Source: Okapia johnstoni (taxonomy: Eukaryota; Chordata; Mammalia; Artiodactyla; Giraffidae). From it: a DNA stretch of 64,000 nucleotides. The notes below the pieces were generated by a model. It saw only the letters and a list, made by a program, of their open reading frames with translations. It made no database searches and was not told the origin of the DNA. The stretch covers positions 66,516,730-66,580,729 of the forward strand of contig CM044317.1 in assembly GCA_024291935.2 (NCBI GenBank). Direction: 5' to 3'. Both the position numbers and the translations under genes were made by a program. Numbering within the stretch: position 1 is the first letter of the stretch; each line of letters starts with the position of its first letter. Shown piece after piece: positions 59,478-64,000 of the stretch.

Positions 59478-59889
59478 CAGGCATCCCTAATTCCTGGGTC
59501 ACGGACTTACAGCGGTCAGTCGCCTGTTAGGAACCAGGTTGCAAAGCAGGAGTTGAGCAGCCACCGAGGGTGCAAAGCTTCATCTGTATTTACAACCACT
59601 CTCATTACACCTGGGCTCCACCTCCCCTGCCACCCAGTCAGTGGAAGAACTGTGTTTCAAGAAACCGATGAGTGTGTGCATGCATGCTCAGTTGCTTCAG
59701 TCGTGTCCAACTCTGTGACCCTATGCACTGTAGCCCCCCAGGCTCCTCTGTGCATGGGGATTCTCTAGGCAGGAATACTGGAGTGGATTGCCATGCCCTC
59801 CTCAGGGGATCTTCCAGACCCACTTATGGAATCCATGTCTCTTATGCACAAAACCGGCCCCGGGTGCCAAAAAGACGGGGGATTTCTGG
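59478..59889. mobile_element. hAT-type DNA transposon relict, split by a Bov-tA
   Basis: Left part 59478-59667 (CTGGGTCACGGACTTACAGC, CCTGTTAGGAACCAGG, AAGCTTCATCTGTATTTACA) and right part 59851-59889 (ACCGGCCCCGGGTGCC, AAAAAGACGGGGGAT) match one GC-rich placental DNA element. Its ends (CATCCCTAATTCC and GGGGGATTTCTG) are decayed inverted repeats. The exact family is not certain. Confidence 0.65.
59668..59850 (-). mobile_element. Bov-tA SINE (minus), 5'-truncated, inside the hAT relict
   Basis: GAAACCG at 59661-59667 and AAAACCG at 59850-59856 form the likely duplication. The tail is complete; the tRNA head is missing. Confidence 0.85.
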
Positions 59890-60821
59890 CCTAAATGACT
59901 ACAAATGAATCTACTGAAAGCAGCATCAAGGCTAAGGCAAAACATCCCAGTAAATATACGTCAAAACCTGAAATTTCAGTTGCTCATCATGCAAGGTTAT
60001 TTCCACACTAGGTCATTTTATATCTTTCAATATGCAATTTAGCCACATTGGCAAATTAAAGCAGTTGTTGATCTAAATTGTAGTTTTTTAGTTTTGGATG
60101 AGGTAAGATTAGCAACATCTGATTCTATAACATAATAGATCTTTCACTGAATCAATATTTCAGTAAGGATATGAGAAAATGGAAATTCTTAAACTTCTAT
60201 GGCTAAAGTTAAAGATGTATCAGTGTATATGTATATAAACTTCATTGACATTTAACAGTGTTTTAAAATGTATTTCTGAACACCATAGAAAGTAGACCTA
60301 AAAAACAGCACTTCTGACGAGAAATAAATGCCCATGGAGATAGAAGAAAATACATAGTTAAGATACTCCTCTTGTGCTCATAATACCTTTGTGACCAGTC
60401 AAGATACTGAAACTATTAGTGTGCTTTTATAAATAAACATTTAAAAATGAACTTCACAGGACCTTTGTAAGAATGAGAATTATCTAGACTACCTCAATGT
60501 ATAAACCAGTAGCTGATGATTAATGTTATAACACTATATTTGAAGTCCTAATGATCTTTATTACCAGAATTCTGAAGAGCAATATGAACATTAAGAACCA
60601 TTAGTAGAAATATTTTTTAAAAATTGCTCCCTATTTCTTTAATATCGGTTGAAGTCTGGTTTTTTGTGTGTGTTTTCTTTTTCATTTTCCTTTTCCCATC
60701 ACCACATTCAAGTTGGTGCTTCCAACTAAGTGCTTTAAAGAACTATGGTGTTTCTATGAGCTGTTTCAGGTTCTACCTTAGCTTCTGGTCAAATGGAGCG
60801 AGTCTATTCCACACTGAGTGA
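59890..60821. other. No gene seen; AT-rich
   Basis: No nameable repeat. The frame 60624-60821 is F/S-rich by composition and motif-free. Confidence 0.5.
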
Positions 60822-61112
60822 CTATGCTTCTCCTAGGTGCATATGCCGAAGCCCTAACCCTCGATGTGAAGGTGTTTGCAGGTGGGGTCTTTAGAAGGTA
60901 ATCAGATTGACAAGAGAGATGCTCGGAGGAAAGGCTATGGGAAGCACAGCAAGAAGGCGGCTGTCTTCAGGCCAGGAAGAGAGCTCACAAAGAACCTAAG
61001 TCTGCCAGCACCTTGAGTTTTGACTTCCCAGGCTTTAGAACTGTTAGAAATAAATACTTGTTAAATCACCCAGTCTATGGTATTTAGTTATAACAGTCTT
61101 ATCTGCCTAAGA
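60822..61112 (+). mobile_element. MLT1-like LTR (ERVL-MaLR)
   Basis: GCCGAAGCCCTAACCC, GCAGGTGGGGTCTTTAGAAGG, TCTGCCAGCACCTTGAGTTT and CACCCAGTCTATGGTATT match mammalian MaLR LTRs in order. The polyadenylation signal AATAAA is at 61049-61054. No internal retroviral sequence adjoins it, so it is a solo LTR. Confidence 0.85.
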
Positions 61113-61459
61113 TAGAGTTCTAAAACCATTCATAGAAACGCCACAGTTTTTAAAGGTAATCGTTTTGGTGGAAGTACGAACTTGAATTTAAAAGGACAAA
61201 ATCAGTCCGAAATGAAAAGATGTCTTTGGATTTCCAAGCTCCTATGGGCAAAAGCAGACAGAAAAAATTATTCAGCTACAAATGGGGGACTCTATTTTAC
61301 AGAAAATGAATGTTAATTTAGAGGATGAAACCAAGACTTCAGTGGAAAAAGCAGGAGATATAGGGACTCATTCTCAGTGACTACTGTATGTCTTGTGTTT
61401 TCCCTTTTTGAATTAGAAGGTCTACTGCAGTTATCCTATGCCGACTCACCATAATATGT

Positions 61460-61469
61460 AGTGTGTGTA

Positions 61470-61500
<31 letters not shown>
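61460..61500. repeat. Compound (GT)n(AT)n microsatellite
   Basis: GTGTGTAT blocks are followed by eleven AT units ending at 61500. Confidence 0.88.
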
Positions 61501-61849
61501 GGGAGAGGGTGGTACAGATGGTAGTACTTGTCTCTAGTTCATAGGACTTCTGATCAAGAAGGAACTTTGAAAAATTGCACACAATCATCTGAATTCAAGG
61601 ATGTTCATTTGTACTTGGATTTGATTGAGATGATGAGATTTTGTATCTCAAGCCTTAGCTTATTCTAATAGAATGAGACACTGGGGAGGTCTTGGGAGGG
61701 AATTAGTGAATCACACAAACGGAACTGCAAATAAGTTTTTGTCATTTTAAAACATGACCAGGAAATTTTTTGGACATTCCTCTTATCAGTTCATGAGGTA
61801 CATATCCCATCATACTGAAACTTATCTCTCTCCTAAGCATTAGAAACAC

Positions 61850-61942
61850 AGGCCTACCTCAGACATATTGCAGGTTTGGTTCCAGACCACCACAATAAAG
61901 TGAGTCACACAAATGTTTTGTTGCTCAGCAAGTCTCCTGGTA
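61850..61942. mobile_element. Terminal fragment of a Tigger-like DNA transposon
   Basis: CAGGCCTACCTCAGACATA, GGTTTGGTTCCAGACCACC and AATAAAGTGAGTCACACAAAT are the start of a widespread mammalian DNA transposon with CAGGCATACCTC-type ends. Only one end is present. Confidence 0.58.
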
Positions 61943-62416
61943 ACTATGCAGTTCACCAGTTCCATTTAGAGGGCAAAAGTGGCTGTTGTGTGATGCGGGT
62001 TATAATCTCAGCCATTTGAAGTCAACTCTGAAAATGACCAGATCTTCAGCAGACCTGACAAGGATCACTTGATTCAAATGCCTTTTGAATGATGCTTCAG
62101 CTGTTGAAGTAGAAATTACACTAGATAAAAGGACTTGATTTTGACCCAGCATATTTTACAAAGACAACCATTTTCTGCGTTCTTTAAGTGGGCTCAGTAT
62201 ATGCCTGAAAAAAATGAATTCTAATTGATGTAGTACATCCCTCAATACATTTCAAAGAAAATCAGCATTGAGAGAATTCAGGTAAGCAACATCAGAGTTT
62301 CTTCATTACTCAAAGCATCCTCCAAAACAAAAAATAATACTCTTAAGACTCATACATTACTAATTATTGGATACGTTCGCTAGTGTATAAAGATATGGGA
62401 TTGCTGAAATATTTGG

Positions 62417-64000
62417 TATCAGTTCAGTTCAGTTCACTCAGTCGTGTCTGACTCTTTGCGACCCCATGAATCACAGCACGCCAGGCCTCCCTGTCTATCA
62501 CCAACTCCCGGAGTCCACCCAAACCCATGTCCATTGAGTCGGTGATGCCATACAGCCATCTCAGCCTCTGTCGTCCCCTTCTCCTTCTGACCCCAATCCT
62601 TCCCAGCATCAGGGTCTTTTCCAATGAGTCAACTCTTCGCATGAGGTGGCCAAAGTATTACAGTTTCAGCTTCAACATCAATCCTTCCAATGAACACCTA
62701 GGACTGATCTCCTTTAGGATGGACTGGTTGGATCTCCTTGCAGTCCAAGGGACTCTCAAGAGTCTTCTCCAACACCACAGTTCAAAAGCATCAATTCTTC
62801 GGCACTCAGCTTTCTTCACCGTCCAACTCTCACATCCATACATGACCACTGGAAAAACCATAGCCTCGACTAGACAGACCTTTGTTGGCAAAGTATTGCC
62901 TCTGCTTTTTAATATGCTGTCTAGGTTGGTCATAACCTTCCTTCCAAGGAGTAAGCGTCTTTTAATGTCATGGCTGCAATCACCATCTGCAGTGATTTTG
63001 GAGCCCCCAAAAATAAAGTCTAACACTGTTTGCACTGTTTCCCCATCTATTTCCCATGAAGTGATGGGACCAGATGCCATGATCTTAGTTTTCTGAATGT
63101 TAAGCTTTAAGCCAACTTTTTCAATCTCCTCTTTCACTTTCATCAAGAGGCTCTTTAGTTCTTCTTCGCTTTCTGCCATAAGGGTGGTGTCATCCACATA
63201 TCTGAGGTTATTGATATTTCTCCTAGCAATCTTGATTCCAGCTTGTGTTTCTTCCAGCCCAGCCTTTCTCATGATGTACTCTGCATATAAGTTAAATAAG
63301 CAGGGTGACAATTTACAGCCTTGACGTACTCCTTTTCCTATTTGGAAGCAGTCTGTTGTTCCATGTCCAGTTCTAACTGTTGCTTCCTGACCTGCATACA
63401 GGTTTCTCAAGAGGCAGGTCAGGTGGTCTGGTCTTCCCATCTCTTTCAGAATTTTCCACAGTTTATTGTGATCCACACAGTCAAAGGCTTTGGCATAGTC
63501 AATAAAGCAGAAATAGATGTTTTGGAACTCTCTTGCTTTTTCAATGATCCAGCAGATGTTGGCAATTTGATCTCTAGTTCCTCTGCCTTTTCTAAATCCA
63601 GCTTGAATATCTGGAAGTTCACGGTTCACATATTGCTGAAGCCTGGCTTGGAGCATTTTGAGCATTACTTTACTAGCATGTGAGATGAGTGCAATTGTGC
63701 GGTAGTTTGAGCATTCTTTGGCATTGCCTTTCTTTGGGATTGGAATGAAAATTGACCTTTTCCAGTCCTGTGGCCACTGCTGAGTTTTCCAAATTTGCTG
63801 GCATATTGAGTGCAGCACTTTCACAGCATCCTCTTTGAGGATTTGAAATAGCTCAACTGGAATTCCATCACCTCCACTAGCTTTGTTCATAGTGATGCTT
63901 TCTAAGGCCCACTTGACTTCACATTCCAGGATGTCTGGCTCTAGGTGAGATGCTATCAGAACTAACTCCTCTTCTATTCCTTCTTCCACCTTTTAGATGG
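62417..64000 (-). mobile_element. BovB LINE, best-preserved copy, continues past the window
   Basis: The 3' end is at 62417 (CAGTTCAGTTCAGTTCACTC). The element extends to the right edge, so length and 5' end are unknown. The sequence is closely similar to 37797-39260 and the frame is largely open, marking a young copy. Confidence 0.95.
62424..63989 (-). pseudogene. BovB reverse transcriptase, one in-frame stop from a long ORF
   Basis: A 443-codon frame starts at a GTG at 63989 (an in-frame TAA lies just upstream at 63993-63995) and ends at TAA 62658-62660. The stop replaces the glutamine of the usual LKLQYFGH. The remaining 72-codon end (62424-62642) is in the same frame. Motif A is FIDYAKAFD at residues 162-170, the motif B region is GVRQGC near 220-225, and motif C is YVDD at 264-267 (63189-63200). 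One residue is missing in EFQNIYF against other copies. The arginine-rich end (GVRRRRGRQRLRW) is intact. The endonuclease part would lie beyond the window. As read, the protein would be truncated. Confidence 0.92.

Larger units (their letters stand above)
61113..62416. other. No gene seen; contains a microsatellite and a transposon end
   Basis: Apart from the two features listed inside it, the interval is unassigned. No credible exon. Confidence 0.5.

Noticed and set aside
62527..63096. Plus-strand 189-codon frame
   Set aside because: It is the antisense of the BovB ORF; similar antisense frames appear at each minus-strand BovB copy (170-460, 37899-38216, 58314-58619).
62658..63989. A 443-codon open frame as a possible host gene
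   Set aside because: It is the BovB reverse transcriptase: motif A, motif B region and a YXDD box are present and the same sequence recurs in other copies in the window.
1..64000. CRISPR array, phage, plasmid or bacterial operon
   Set aside because: Similar sequences are dispersed SINEs and LINEs with target-site duplications; there are no regular repeat-spacer units and no bacterial genes.
1..64000. CpG island or housekeeping promoter
   Set aside because: No stretch of several hundred bases with high G+C and frequent CG dinucleotides was seen; CG occurs mainly in SINEs and young BovB copies.

Overview
The window looks like intergenic or intronic DNA from a pecoran ruminant (cattle, sheep, goat, deer or a relative). 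The evidence is the repeat content: about a dozen copies of the LINE BovB, many tRNA-derived Bov-tA SINEs whose tails match the BovB 3' end, two Bov-A2 SINEs and two CHR-type SINEs shared with whales and hippos. The sequence cannot tell the species. I found no convincing host protein-coding exon, no functional RNA gene, no CpG island and no CRISPR array. Every long open frame comes from a retrotransposon. No new biological system is visible; what the window offers is a well-preserved record of retrotransposition plus a few candidate regulatory motifs.

Layout. 1-460 is the broken end of a BovB copy. 460-7212 is mostly unassigned AT-rich sequence around a 5'-truncated L1 (3077-5030) with a perfect 14-base target-site duplication. 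7213-12643 is a SINE-rich stretch with one SINE nested in another. 13275-20640 holds a MIR, a 5'-inverted L1, a solo LTR, two BovB copies, an old L2 and a Bov-A2. 20641-26313 is AT-rich with a second L2 relict carrying a readable reverse-transcriptase motif. A candidate CTCF site lies at 26864-26882. 27800-30250 is an old L1 split by a BovB. 34600-35940 holds a BovB, a double-unit SINE and a microsatellite.

37797-43815 is the densest block. It has a nearly full-length, broken BovB (endonuclease plus reverse transcriptase, minus strand), then an ancient repeat interrupted by two plus-strand BovB copies. One of these has a perfect 12-base duplication. 44179-48157 has SINEs, an old L1 3' end, a 79-bp mariner-type MITE and a 120-bp BovB stub. 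48545-57076 is mostly ancient repeats (MIR, L1, MLT1-like LTR, a MER5A-like hAT element with an 8-base duplication) plus a CHR SINE. It also contains an apparently repeat-free island at 49600-50280. 58015-64000 holds a BovB, a hAT-like element interrupted by a SINE, an MLT1-like LTR, and a BovB copy cut by the window edge. That last copy keeps a 443-codon reverse-transcriptase frame.

How the parts relate. BovB encodes the endonuclease and reverse transcriptase thought to mobilise itself and the Bov-tA and Bov-A SINEs that share its 3' end; L1 mobilises itself. All BovB and L1 copies seen here are broken or truncated. Family names come from recognising consensus features by eye, not from a database search, so element boundaries are accurate to about 5-20 bases unless a target-site duplication is given.
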